Source: Azadirachta indica (lineage: Eukaryota; Streptophyta; Magnoliopsida; Sapindales; Meliaceae). From it: a DNA stretch of 64,000 nt. Position 1 is the stretch's first letter. Each line of letters starts with the position of its first letter. Below are positions 12,327-23,900 of the stretch, piece by piece. The stretch spans positions 16,191,368 to 16,255,367 of the forward strand of contig CM040453.1 of NCBI GenBank assembly GCA_022749755.1. The letters are read 5' to 3'. The notes beneath the pieces were generated by a model. That model made no database searches. It was not told the DNA's origin and saw nothing but the letters and a program-made list of their open reading frames with translations. The translations under genes were made by a program, and so were the position numbers.

Positions 12327-12941
12327 TCAAAGATGCTTTAGCCATAATGCATCCCTATAGCAAGCCTTGAAATATTTTGCTATATCATTTTGAATATTTA
12401 ACAAGAACATTCTATTCTTGGATATTGCCACCTTTGCAGTTAAATTACTTTTGCTATCTCTTATAGAAAGGCTATAATCTTTCATACGAATATGATAGCC
12501 ATTTTCTAAGAGTTGTCCCAAGCTTAAAATATTATTTTTCATATTGGGTACATAATAAACATTTAAAATAAATTGATGTCTTCCATCTTTCAAGTGAATC
12601 AGGATGTTACCTCTGCCTTTCATGGGTATTTTGGACTCATTTCTAAAAGAGACATTGCCACTCATCGATTCATTAAGCTCCGCGAATATATCCTTATTTC
12701 TATAAATGTGATTGCTTTTGCCGGTATCAAGGTACCATGTATTAGTGCTGCCATTGTTATTATCCTTAAATGCTAGCAATAATGTTTCTTCTTCTTGACT
12801 TTTGTTTTCCACATAATTGGTCTTCTCGTCAACTTTATTATTATTTGAAGCATAATGGCCAAATTTTTGACAATTATAACATTTAACTTGAGACTTATTG
12901 GCCTCTTCCATGACCTTTTGTTGAGCCTTCTCCTCTTTCAT
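12327..12941 (-). pseudogene. Copia gag C-terminus and protease fragment
   Basis: A 204-codon minus-strand frame. A zinc knuckle (C-X2-C-X4-H pattern, CYNCQKFGHYASNN, with the last Cys replaced by Asn) is followed by the aspartic protease motif WYLDTGKSNHI and a GAG-pre-integrase-like tail ending YRDALWLKHL. The final zinc ligand is missing; the protease D-T-G is intact. Confidence 0.85.
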
Positions 12942-13092
12942 TGTTGTTATTGTTATAATTTAATGGTACTCTCTATCCACGTCTATGTCCATGTCCACGA
13001 CCTCTTCTTTGATCAATTCTTTTTCCAAGTTGACCTTTTTCATTGTTAAAACTTTCTTCTTTTTCTTTGAAGGTAAGCTTTGTTTGGAGAAC

Positions 13093-13676
13093 TTATTCCA
13101 AGCCTTTTTGCTTTCTCTTTTGTCTTTTTTTATATGCTTGTAATGAGCTCATGAATTCTTCAATAGTCATAAACTCTAAATTTTTTGTTTCTTCAATTGC
13201 TACAACAATATGCTCAAATTTTGAATTTATGGATCGAAGAATTTTCTCCATAATTCGAACATTACTTAAGCTTTCTCCGTTTCTTTTAAATTGATTAGCC
13301 ATCACCAAAACTCTAGAAAAGTACTTAGAAATTGATCTGCATTCTTTCATATATAAAGATTCAAACTCACCTCCTAGAGTTTGAAGAGGTATCTTCTTTA
13401 CTCCTATGCTTTTTTGGCGGTGGTTGCATTTGAAACCTTTTCAAAGCCATCTTCATCCAATGCTTGATAAATGAGGTTGAGAGCTTTCTTATCTCCATTT
13501 CTCAAATCTTTCGAGAGATCTTTTTGAGCTTGAATAAGGGTAGCCTCATCTTTCGGCACATTAAATCCTTTCTCTATAACTTCCCATATATCTTGAGCTC
13601 CTGACAAAGCCTTCATCTTGATACTCCAATTATTGTAGTTGCTCTTGGTAAGCATTGGAACTTGGAAGAGAGCCAT
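13093..13676 (-). pseudogene. Copia gag (UBN2/DUF4219 type), broken
   Basis: Two minus-strand frames, 13676-13404 and 13350-13093. The first carries the N-terminal gag motif (MLTKSNYNNWSIKMKALSG, DIWEVIEKGF); the second has the later gag helices (NFxRVLVMANQFKRNGE region). A frame change near 13380-13400 separates them. Family knowledge: gag forms the retrotransposon particle. Confidence 0.85.
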
Positions 13677-14133
13677 TCATTGCTTGCCATGATCACTTAC
13701 AACTTTACTCTAATATCACTTTATTGGAAGGTGGAGGGTTTATACTACAAAAACAGATAAATTTGTTAGGAATAATTATGAATAAGGAAGGAGGCAGAAG
13801 CTTACAATCTTACTGATTTCTAATTTTTTTTTTAGCTTAACATACAATGAAAGAATTTACCCTTATTTATAGTATGGCACCTCCTTAACCAACGGTCAAG
13901 ATTATATCAACACACATCTAATTTAATGGTTACAAATTTTCTTCCAAAAGTATACATAGTAATATCTAAATATTAACTACAAATATCTATATATTTACTA
14001 TATCTATGTACATTTTATTATTAAATATCTAGATATTTTCTTACAAGTTTCTGGAAATTAGGCCGCACTATTTCTAGACCCAAATCTTACAAGCGCAATT
14101 TATTTTGGATCAAATTAAGTTTAATTTCTAACA

Positions 14134-14855
14134 CTTGGGAATCATAACAAAGAGAAGATTTGATTAATGGCTAAATGGCTTCTTGAGATTTGGAGCTCAA
14201 CAATCAAAGATGGCTTATCAAGAAACCAAAAGAGAGTTGTAAATGTAATCCCAATTGCATCAATGAAGTCTAGAAATGATGAGGCCTCTAGAAATAAGAG
14301 AAAATGTGACAGGGAAGAAGATGGAGTTGAGAAAGAGGAATGGGCTTTTAGCTGTTTCAAGAAACCATCAAGAGAACCTAAAGTTTCCAAACCAACAGTA
14401 ACTGTACCCATTAAGTCCTTGGATGCCTTCTGTAACAAGGTTTGAGAAATTCTTGTGGAAGCATTGAGGAACGTTGGATGGAAGGTTGCTGGTGAAGATA
14501 ATGAAGAGGTGAGGAGAAAGTAAGAGCTTGTGATCCAGTTGCAGTTACTGTATTAGTTAAGTCTGTGATGTTCAAGAAGTTAGGGCTACTCAATGGGGCT
14601 AACAAATTCAAGTATAGATCCATTATGTTCAATGTCAAGGATCCAAAGAATCAAGATTTTAGAAGGAAGATTCTTCTTGGAGAGGTGAAGCCAGAGGGAC
14701 TCATTGGTTTGACCACATATGAGATGACAAGCAATGAAAGGCAGTGTGAGATTAAGCAAATTAAAGAGAAAGTTTTATCTAATATTCAAAAATGAGTAAA
14801 GGAGTAATCAGTGGGAAAATCAGATAACAAATTAGTGTGGCTAGACTCTATGTGA
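14134..14855 (+). pseudogene. TFIIS-like gene copy 3, 5'-truncated and frame-broken
   Basis: Homologous to residue 66 onward of the intact copies; the first 65 codons are gone, replaced by the copia LTR. A readable stretch (14167-14445) has the AKWLLEIW motif and the linker. A CGA-to-TGA change creates a stop at 14443-14445, a small deletion near 14506 shifts frame, and further stops occur near 14790-14810. The central-domain signature (RRKILLGEVKPE, EEMTSNERQ) is still readable from 14565. Homology continues through the 3' UTR and AATAAA (15038) to about 15173. Shared residues with both copy 1 and copy 2 indicate that it is a true paralogue, not a recent copy of one of them. Confidence 0.93.
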
Positions 14856-15229
14856 TCAAATCAGTGCCAGATTAAGTTTGTCCCTCGATATTTTTCCACT
14901 TTTATTTTAGTTATTAGACTCTTGACCATTTTTATGTGAGATGTAAACGATGGACTAAGTGCGTTTCATTCTTAATTTGTGTGTAGTAGTGGTTTTTAAT
15001 GCTGTTTGCACATGCGCAAAACTAACTTTACATTTGCAATAAAATTCATTGAGAAAGAAACTCCAACATTATCAATGATATATTATGATCAAAGGTTTTC
15101 CAATTGACAAGTGTCTTAGATTGATTTGATGTTCATGACCTCTAGAAGTGGTGGATGCTATAAGTGGACTGATGCAAATATTTCACTATGCCTGGACGAT
15201 AATCTTCAATACATGGCAAATATTCGATA

Positions 15230-17640
15230 CATTACCCTCTTCAGGTTTTGAGTTCCTGGAATGATTCCAGCCACTTTTGCTTATGGAAGGGTGTTACTTG
15301 CCATCGAAGGCATCAAAGGGTGATTGCATTACTTCTTCCGTCTTTACGCTTGAGGTTCGCTGTCCCCTCACATTGGAAATCTTTGTTTTCTTAGATTCTT
15401 AAATCTGCAAAATAATGGCTTTCCGTGATGAACAATGAACTTGATAGGAAAGTTCCAGTAAGAGCTTAGTCCTTTGCCGAAGTTCAGCCAACTCTTCATA
15501 TATTTCAACAATCTGTCAGGAAAAATCCCATCTTCCTTTGGCAATTTGTCATCCCTAACTAGGTCCTTTCAGCAGCAGGAAATCAATTTGTGTGATGAAT
15601 TCCTGGAACTCCAGTTCAGCTGAAGAGGATGCGTTATGTTTCATTAGCAGCAAATAATCTATCAGGTGAAATTCCCCCCTCAATCAACAATAAATCTTCA
15701 CTAGAGTATTTTCATTTACAAAAAAACAGCTTCAAGTCTTCCTTCAAATTTAGGATTCACTCTTCCTAATCTTGTAGTTATAAATGTTGCTGACAACCAA
15801 TTTACTGGACCAATTCCTGCTTTAATATCTAATACCACAAATTTTTCAGCCCAACTCAAAGTGTTAGTGCTTGGAAACAATCAAATTTTTGAAAGTATCC
15901 CTCCTGAAAAAAGGAATTGCGTTAACTTGGAGATTTTATTCCCGGAGAACAATCAATTCATTGGCCAGATGGCAAGTTGTACCGGAAATCTTCAAAAGCT
16001 GCAGGAATTGTGGTAAAGAGGAACAGGTTCTTGGGAGAAATTCCACCTTCTCTCGGAAATCTGACAATGTTAAACAAACTAAGTTTAGCGAGAAAGATTT
16101 TACAGGGAAGCATTCCATCAAGTCTTGGGAAATGCCAGTTTAATTTTATTAGATCTCTTTCATAACAATCTCAGTGACACAATACCGGCTGAAGTTATTT
16201 GTCTCTTTTCCTTGTCAATTTATCTTGATTTGTCTCAAACCCAATTAAACAGTTCTCTGCCCTCAAATTTTGGTAACTTGACAAACTGATTGCTGTAACA
16301 TATCTGAAAACCAGTTTTCTGGTAAAATTCCAGACAGCTTAGGAGTTACATTAGATTAGAAAAACTCGTCATTGCGTTCTTTGAGAAGCATTCAATCTCT
16401 TGATCTTTCATGCAACAACTTGTCTGGCCAGATTGCTAAATTTTTTGAGAGCTTTTGCTCGTTGCAGAATTTAAATCTATCTTACAATGCTCATGAGGAT
16501 GAAGTACCAATAAAAGGTGTCTTCGGCAATGCTAGTGCAATTTCACTTGCTGGAAATGATAACCTCTGCAGTGGCATATCTGACTTACATCTATCTAGTT
16601 GTCCCATGAATGAGTCAAAGTAAACACGATCACATTCTCTGAAACTGATTACACCTATAGTTATCTGAATTTTGTTACTGATTGGGATTCTATGTTTGAT
16701 GATCTTTTACTGGTGAAGGAAAACAAAAATGGAGCTAGCCTCTCCATCAACACTGTTAGCGTCAGTTTTGCAAGTATCATAGATGTTTCTCTTCGAACTA
16801 TTTGCTTGGCGTGGGTAGTTTTGGTTTTGTCTCTAAGGGAATCCTTCATCAGGATCAAACAGGAGCTTCAACGAGTTTTATGGCGAAGTGAGAATCATTG
16901 AGAAGTATTAGGCATCGGAATCTTGTGAAAATCATAACTTCTTGTGAAAGTGTTGATTTCCAAGGCAATGATTTCAAGGTTTTAGTCTATAAGTTTACGG
17001 GCAAGAAGAATTAGGAGGAATGGTTGCATCCAAATAATCCTGAAATAAATGAGTCCCCGAAAAGGTCAATTCTTCTGCAGAGATATAATGTTGCCATTAA
17101 TCTTGCTTATGCATTGGTATCTTATTCATCATTGTAAAACTTCGATAGTCTGTTGTGATCCCAAGCCAAGCAATGTTCTTCTCAATGACAAAGTGATTGG
17201 CCATGCGGGAGACTTTCGATTAGCAAAATTACTTGCAGAATCCATTAATAATTCATAAACTGGTCAAACAAGCTCTATTGAAGTAAGAGGAACGTTAGCT
17301 ATGCTGATCCAGGCAAATTACGTTTAATACTTCCTTGATTTTGTTCATTTCACCTTAAAAACATAGTCAAAATGTGTGATTTTATATGGAATTACAGAGT
17401 ATGGAATGGGAAGTGAAGTTTCAAGAGAAGAGATGTGTACAGTTATGGCATACTCTTAAGTGGAGATGTTTAAAGGGAAGAGGTCGACGGATGAAATGTT
17501 TACAGGGAATCTGAACCTTCATAATTTTATCAAGGAAGCTCTGCCTAAGAGATTGACCAAAATTGTGGATCCAAAACTTCTTCCAGAAATAGAAGAAGGG
17601 AAGACAAGCTAGTTCAATGGTCAGAATGTAAGGACACAAA
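15230..17640 (+). pseudogene. LRR-XII receptor-like kinase (EFR/Xa21-type) pseudogene
   Basis: Collinear pieces of a full receptor kinase. An LRR N-terminal cap is at about 15247 (SSWNDSSHFCLWKGVTCH), followed by LRR repeats to about 16500 (NLSGKIPSSFGNLSS, SLDLSCNNLSGQI), a C-terminal LRR cap (NDNLCSGISDLHL, 16550) and a transmembrane region (about 16640-16720). The kinase follows: glycine loop GVGSFGFV (about 16810), [11 protein letters not shown] (about 16915), catalytic loop VCCDPKPSNVLLN (about 17150) and DFRLAKLL (17213). The conserved late intron of this family (about 17300-17398) precedes the last kinase lobe (SREEMCTVMAYS, LHNFIKEALP). Many stops and frameshifts occur. The family's HCD is CCD and DFG is DFR, so the kinase would be dead even if read through. 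Intact relatives are plasma-membrane immune receptors. Confidence 0.92.
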
Positions 17641-18990
17641 ATATTTGAGTGTCTTTTTTCTCTCTTTCCGTTTGTTTACTTTTGTGTGTAAAACTCTATT
17701 GGGTTATAAGAATGCAGCTGATGAAATATTGATGTAGGCTTGACGAAAATCATGTGAGGAATTTTTTGTAAGGATATTAGATGTCACTTGTCCAAACTGT
17801 GAAGGAAGTTTCATAGTTCACTTTGATTTTGACCCTGCGTAATTTGTTTCATCATTGTTAAAAATTCTCAACCACCCACTCTTAGTTGGACCTTTAAAAT
17901 TGTTTAAATTTTTTATGTTAGGTAAGCAGACAAAAACAATGATCAAGAAGTCAACACAAACTCAATTAATTAACCTTGTTCTCTATTCGACTTTAGGATT
18001 AGAAGACAAATAGCACTATAATGACCTCAACGGTCCTCCAGCTTCTGACTAGAAGTATCATTGAAATGTGTTACAAGTTTATATAAAAATTGTACAATCC
18101 TTGCCGAGCAAGTAAGCCAATAAATTCCTCTTCGTACCTTTCTTCCTTTCTACCCATTTTTCTATTGGGAATTCCTTGCTGACTGTAGTGATTTTCTTAC
18201 TCTGTATATTGTAGGGTTCAGCAATTGCATCAATGCTTTGCCAACTGAATTTGTCTATAAAAGTCAAACATAAAAATAAAAAACATTACAATTTGGTACT
18301 TGCCCTGAACTCCTGAATACGCACATACGTTCTATCTCAAATTTTGATAAACCAACTCCCACCAGATTTAAACTACACTGAGAGATTAAATAACTTTTCC
18401 AACTCAAATATTGTCCACTCCACATGGTTCCGAGAATGTCTTGTTCATTTCTTGATATGCACACTGTTCTTCTATCATGCTCTAGCTTGCAGGTCCAATA
18501 CTGAATCACCATATATACCATATACCCCAGACCCCGCACTTTCACTCTAATTGAGAAAAGCACTCTTTCTCATTTAGACAGATATTGTATACGAATAGTA
18601 TTGATGTGAGATGGATCCAGGAAAAAGGGAGTTCAAGTTACAATCTAGAAAGAATTTGTGCATATATTTTACAGAAGAAAACAATAGAAAAAATGAAATG
18701 GGTTTACACCTTTTGCACAATCTATATATTTGGACCGGAATTCAATTGAATAGAAGTAGAAGTATCTAGGGAGAATTCACCTTGACTTTGAACCTTAAAG
18801 TGGCTCTATTTTACTATGTTCCACTTATATCCTAAATCCATTTATTTAATTTAGTATCTACTACCTTCCATAACCTTTGAAATCTTATATACACTCGAAA
18901 TTAAATTTTCCACCAACTGACTTAGTTTTACCATCAAATTTCTCCAAATTATACTCAATTTGAAGAACCCGTTATGAGAACTTAACCTGT
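17641..18990. other. Non-genic stretch after the receptor-kinase pseudogene
   Basis: No family recognised. Open stretches on the minus strand (18079-18267 and 18264-18563) have no supporting motif. They could be further decayed exons. Confidence 0.4.
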
Positions 18991-18995
18991 ACACA

Positions 18996-19600
18996 AATCT
19001 CACTCTGATACGAATTTGTTATGAAAAATCAAGTAAATAAACAAATAGAAAACCATCACAGCCATAAATAACACCAAATTTACGTAGAAAACTTTTGAAA
19101 ATTTAAAAAAAACCACAGGAGAGAAAATAGCGGCTACACTAAGATGAAGAAGAGAGAATAGTATACGATTTGTCTTGAAACCCAAAATACATAGTCCGTG
19201 TTTGAGTCAGGTTCAAAACCAAAGATAGGTTGGGTTAGGCCCATATATTAAAATCTATACAATATACTTATAGGAAGAATGCCTATTACCTCTTACTTTT
19301 TAAGCCAATACCTCATTATTCCCTATATTTTTTTTATTACCTCATCACCCTCCTGATTCTTTTTTTTTTCTTTTTACCCTTTCTTTCAATTGGTTTATAA
19401 AATGGTAAAATAAAAAATATTTGAAATATTAAAGGACCAAATTAATATTTAAGGGGATAATGAGATATTAAAAAAAATATAAAGGAATAATAGGGCACTA
19501 ACTCAAAAAAAAGGGAGTAAGGGGCATTCTCCCTATACTTATATTCTCCACGCTCCCCCCTTTACAATTAAAAAAAGAATCTTTGAAAAAAGGAAAAAAG
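18996..19600 (-). mobile_element. Copia-type 5' LTR remnant with primer-binding site
   Basis: On the minus strand a primer-site-like GTATCAGAGTGAG (about 18996-19008) follows an LTR end with TAACAAA. The LTR body contains the leader stretch seen in many plant copia LTRs (complement of TTTACGTAGAAAACTTTTG). It is homologous to 41364-41640. A MITE splits it at 19272-19533. No internal coding sequence remains to the left. Confidence 0.55.
19272..19533. mobile_element. Mutator-like MITE, 262 bp, with long terminal inverted repeats and 9-bp TSD
   Basis: The first 75 or so bases are an imperfect reverse complement of the last 75: the left end starts AGGAAGAATGCC, and the reverse complement of the right end starts GGGAGAATGCCC. 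Flanking 9-bp direct repeats TATACTTAT lie at 19263-19271 and 19534-19542. Removing the element restores the LTR sequence that is also present near 41610. A 9-bp TSD with long TIRs is typical of Mutator-like elements. It has no coding capacity. Confidence 0.85.
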
Positions 19601-19606
19601 AGATGC

Positions 19607-19678
19607 ATGGCTTCTTCAGCAAAGCTTCATTGTCTCCTCTGCAGCCTTTTCTTTGTCTCTCTCGTTCTCTTCGCTTAA
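19607..19678 (+). pseudogene. 23-codon signal-peptide-like reading frame
   Basis: ATG to TAA encodes a charged start then a hydrophobic core (MASSAKLHCLLCSLFFVSLV...) ending in FA, the typical look of a secretory signal peptide with a cleavage site just before the stop. There is no continuation in frame and no obvious splice donor after it. It may be the orphaned 5' end of a secreted-peptide gene, or chance. Confidence 0.3.
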
Positions 19679-21715
19679 TGAATAACATCCCCTCACAATT
19701 TAAAATTTATTAATTTGTTTTTTTGACAACATTATCAATATCTATACGTAAATTTATTAATTCCTCATAGCATGACTGATTGCCGTATAAAATTTCAATT
19801 TCAATGAACATATAATGGTTATGAATATTTTAAATATGTTTAAAGAAAATATAATCACAACCCTATAGTGGATAAGTGATTTTCAATTATATGATTTTGA
19901 TGTTAGTAAAATGAAGAATATATTTCCTCTTTTCTGCTCATTAATAGAAGGAAAGAAGGAAAAGAAAAACTATTTTATTCATTATTCTTGGCAATGTGAG
20001 AAGTTAAAATTTTCTCTAAATTTAACATTAAAATTTCTACAATTATTATTTTTCCAATGTCATAATCCACATGATTAGCAAAAAAAGCAACTAAACCAAA
20101 TTGTAAATTTTTAAATATTCTTAATTAAATAAATGCATTTCAAGATACATTTATAGATTAGTCGTTGACAATGTTAGATATAATATTATTCCCTCAATTC
20201 TCTATCAAGCAAAATATTAATACATAACTACTAAGCACAGTCAATGTGGGCATAGCTTGGATGTAGCTCGGTGGCCTGGGGCATAGTTTGGACATAATAC
20301 AAGTGGTTTAGGATAGGCTTTGTACTGCTGACCCATTTTGATTTGAAACACAATAAGAATGGTTAGTTCAACTACTCCATAACAACATGAAAATGTCCAA
20401 GCATGGTTTAAATGGGTAATCATCTTTCACTTTTCCAAAACAGAAAATATCATTAACCAACTACAATATGCTTTATTCAAAAATGATATAATTTTCATAT
20501 TGAAAAATTAACAATCAGTAAATCCAAGTCCAACCAACCATTTTCCTTGACATATATTCTTCAGATGGATAACATTTTGGGTAAAAGTAAATACATACAT
20601 TCCTTCAGCTTGCAAAAGAAAAAATAGTCTGAACTATCAGTAGAACTGCTATATTTTAATTTATAACTGTTGACTTTTAGTGCTTGGGCATTAAGCTATT
20701 TGAGTGAATGCTTATGTCTTGTAAACCACCCCTCATTGTTTTGCCAGTTAAGTTTCTTCTTAATTTCAAAATCATACTGTTGTACTGCTCTCTTTTTTTT
20801 TTAGCAACATATGTCTCTTCAGTTATGTTACATTTATTTCTTTCCCTTTATAGAGAACAAATTAATAAAATTTAGATTAAGAAATTCTAAAGTTGCTTGA
20901 TTGGCGAAGCTTTTTCCTTTTTTTTGTAATTTTCTTGGTGAAAATGCCAACAAAGTTTTGGCTCGCCCATTTATTTTTCAATTCCTTTACTTTTCAATTT
21001 TTAAAAATATGGTAGTTTGTCTCTTACCTTGGATATTGTTTTTGATAAGTTAATGTTTTAGTATGAAACGAGATAAAAGGTTTAGTTTAATCAATGCTAT
21101 GCATTTACTCTTCTTTGCTATATTGATGACAAGATCCATATTACTAAGTGCTTAAAGAAGATGCATCCCCCTACATTTTTGGCTCCATTGAGAAACAGAG
21201 GTTGTTGTATGCATGTGCAAAGCAATTGATTGAGAGGCTCATTTATGGTGGGAATTATATCAACTCTTCCGCTTTCCTTTTTTTTTCCTTTCTTCCTTTT
21301 GAAAATATATTGACATATTTTGAGACGTTCTCCTATTAGTCACAACTAAGGGTGTAGAGAATGGTCTTGAGTTCACCATTGTGAGGCCTTTTAACTGGAT
21401 TGGACCATAATAAATAGTTATAATTTTGAACCAAGATATCTTTTGTTTTGCTAGGTACATTGTGATTAAAGGGTAAGAATCCAAATTTGTTATCTTCCTC
21501 CAACCAATCCAATTGAAGCAGTGAAGTAATCTAATCAAAGATTCTAAAGGAAAAGATACACTTCTATGTTTTAATCACCAACTACTTACTTTACAAGGAG
21601 TTCATGGTCATAGCATTATTCTTAATCGAAAGATAAAATATTGAAATACATCACAATAACTTTTTTCAGAAAAGGTAATAAAATAAATTATTAATCATTC
21701 AATTTATTTGTGAAA
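19679..21715. other. Non-genic AT-rich stretch
   Basis: I see no recognisable gene, RNA or element ends. Short frames at 21148-21339 (+) and 21260-21538 (-) have no family match that I can name. Confidence 0.4.
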
Positions 21716-21719
21716 AATC

Positions 21720-21890
21720 TAACATACCTTGTTCTTGGTTTGTAGAAAATGTGCAAGCATTCAGTGCATCTTTTGTTAACAATGAATCAAGCTTCCTAAT
21801 AAAGCAAAACACTTTTAAGAAATATAATTCACTCAATTGAAAAGATTTTGCATTGAGCAAAATTTAGAATAAAAAAAGAATATTCACTGT
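21720..21890 (+). mobile_element. LTR fragment, same family as the solo LTR
   Basis: Contains GTTAACAATGAATCAAGC, also found at about 30729, and the following A-rich stretch. The reverse complement of 21771-21870 is nearly identical to 26135-26235, the truncated LTR of the gypsy element. It is in the plus orientation. The two ends are undefined. Confidence 0.7.
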
Positions 21891-21894
21891 TGAT

Positions 21895-22520
21895 TAGGCA
21901 AGAAGCCAGGTTACTAAGTAAAAATTTTGGTTGGAATTTTTACTTATTTGTTTGTTTATATTTTTTTTCTACTTTCTTTTTTTAACCCTTAGTTGCTATC
22001 TCTGACAAAACAAAAGAGTTCAGATATTGTAAAATTCTAATATGCTATCCATAATCATGTATCAAAGTGTGTATGTGAAAGATGATTTATAAATACTTTA
22101 TTAATGGAGTATCTGAGCAGAATTTGTTATATGATGATGATGTGAGAGTCCGTAGATTTGATCAATTCAAAAGAAAATGAATGATAAATCTTTTATTATG
22201 AAATTCAAAAATCAAAACAAATGATAATGCATATCTAGTAAGATGTGTCTCGGGAGTAAGATTACTCCTTATTCTACCGTTCTTACAAATTATGAGTCTA
22301 ATTTTTTTTTAATTGTATAAATAAAAAAAATAGTTACTTATGTTAACTACACTCCCCCCAACCAGATTGCAACACTATCCCCAATGTTTGAATGTAAAGA
22401 GGTACAATATAGAGAACATTATCTGAGATAGTAGTTATTAAAACACAAGTAAAACCTGAAACAAGTTTAAGCAAAAAAAACTAAAAAAAATAACAAAATG
22501 CAATGAGTTAAAAAGAGATA
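21895..22520. other. Non-genic stretch before the LOG pseudogene
   Basis: AT-rich, with poly-A runs at 22321-22330 and about 22481-22490. No gene or repeat ends recognised. Confidence 0.4.
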
Positions 22521-22527
22521 AGAGAAG

Positions 22528-23125
22528 TTAGAAATGAAGCGACAAATCCAACTTTTGCTTTTTATTACTTTCACTTGACCATCCTAATCGTGCCATTGTT
22601 GGATCTGGTTCATGGACAAAGTTTTGCAACTGATTGATCAAGTCATTAGCAGTTGGAACAAAAATGAGGAGTTTACGAGCCATCTGTGAAATAAAATTAT
22701 GTTCTACAGCATGATCAAGAAAAGACAACAACTTATTAAAGAAACCATTAATATTTAACAATCCTATAGGTTTTTGGTGAATGGTGAGTTGTGCCTAAGA
22801 TGCAGCTTGAAAAATTTCCTTTAAGGTCCCAAAACCACCAGGTAAGGCAATGAAAGCATCTGCAAAATCAAGCATTTTAGCAATTCTTTCATGTATTATT
22901 GAGACCATTAGTTTTTCTCCAACTGTTTTGCCAGTTATGTTACTTGTAGATAAAGCCTTTGGTATGATACCTATGACTTCACTTCCTTCTACATGTACGG
23001 CAGTTGACACACACCCCATTAACCCAAGGCTAACTCCTCCATATACTAGGTTAGGTTTTCGCTCAGCTAAAGCTCGACTCAGGTTGTCCGCTGCTTTTAC
23101 AAACTCTTTGATATGAACCTCGCTA
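22528..23125 (-). pseudogene. LONELY GUY-type cytokinin nucleotide phosphoribohydrolase, nonsense-interrupted copy
   Basis: Homology to LOG enzymes, which release active cytokinin bases from cytokinin riboside monophosphates in the cytosol. Visible motifs are LVYGG (the usual third Gly is Val here: GGVSLGLMG), HERIAKML, and the signature PGGFGTLKEIFQ with the catalytic Arg and Glu region intact. After FQAAS a TAG (about 22795-22797) stands where the family has Trp in SWAQL; the same frame then continues to the normal C-terminus (HQKPIGLLN, DPTMARLGWSS). The N-terminal nucleotide-binding start (VCVFCGS) is missing; homology begins near KEFVKAADNL. No introns are visible although plant LOG genes usually have several, so a retrocopy is possible, but no poly-A tail is seen. 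Confidence 0.85.
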
Positions 23126-23129
23126 ATAG

Positions 23130-23900
23130 TGTGACGAAACCCAACACCGAATATAGTAAAGAACCTCAAGATTTTCTCAAAACGCAAGTTTATTGAGTCT
23201 TAACCCGATACCTATCTAGATAAGAATCAAGACTATGATTTACTCGAACGCCACACCAAGACCCTTAAGAAAACACTTAAAAATTTAGATGATAAGTTTG
23301 GTTGTTTTGAACGTCATAAGAAATTAAACTTGAAGAGTTCAAGAACAAGAACTTGTAAGAAATAACTTAACACTCAAATTGCTTGTTTCATTTCAAGAAA
23401 TGAAAGCCTTTTTATAGACAAAATACAAAGGGAAAATGTCAAAAGTTAGGCTATTAATCCTACCTAACAATTTGACAAAATAAATTCAAATTTTATGACT
23501 TTTTCAAACATGAAAACGTAAGCAATGACGTCGAATGTGTATGATGTAAGTGATTACATCATTTTAAGATTCTTAAAATTACATAAATGGATTATAATTT
23601 TCGAACATTTTTATATTAGTCTTCTTGAATTCCGATCGCTTAAATGATGTTCATTGAACCTAATTCTTCAAGACATGTATCTTGAATTGTATTTGAATCA
23701 CACATTTTCATAATTAGTCCATTTAAGACACTTTCCAATGTCTTGGCTCTAGCTCTTGTAATCGGTCCACTTGGCACGCTTAGCGAATAATATAAATGTT
23801 GTAATTAAGTGTCTCCAACCTCATGTCTGAGGTTCTCCTCTTGTTTACGTGGTTGCACAACTTCGTTTCCATTACTCTTCAACTTTCCCAGAGCTTAACC
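23130..23900 (-). mobile_element. Possible LTR abutting the LOG pseudogene
   Basis: On the minus strand a good TATA box (TATAAAAAGG, about 23411-23421) is followed by a leader that runs into the truncated 5' end of the LOG pseudogene. The overall make-up (AT-rich upstream part, TATA, purine-rich leader with repeated AAGAAC motifs) fits an LTR. No target duplication or clear TG/CA ends were found. Confidence 0.3.

Larger units (their letters stand above)
9790..14133 (-). mobile_element. Ty1/copia retrotransposon, minus strand, with one LTR only
   Basis: In order on the minus strand: 5' LTR (about 13720-14133, starting TGTTAGAAATT, with a TATAAATAAGG promoter box near 13865), primer-binding site (13703-13718, TGATATTAGAGT), gag (13676-13093), CCHC zinc knuckle CYNCQKFGHYASNN, protease WYLDTGKSNHI, integrase (about 12152-11600), reverse transcriptase with YVDD at 10611-10622, and RNase H ending near YHYIREC at about 9815. 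No 3' LTR is recognisable. The left end joins TFIIS-like promoter sequence directly, so the 3' part was deleted. Stops and frameshifts break pol in several places. It replaced the 5' end of the third TFIIS-like gene. Confidence 0.93.

Noticed and set aside
18079..18563. Two minus-strand open frames
   Set aside because: No family motif, biased composition, and no plausible start or splice structure.
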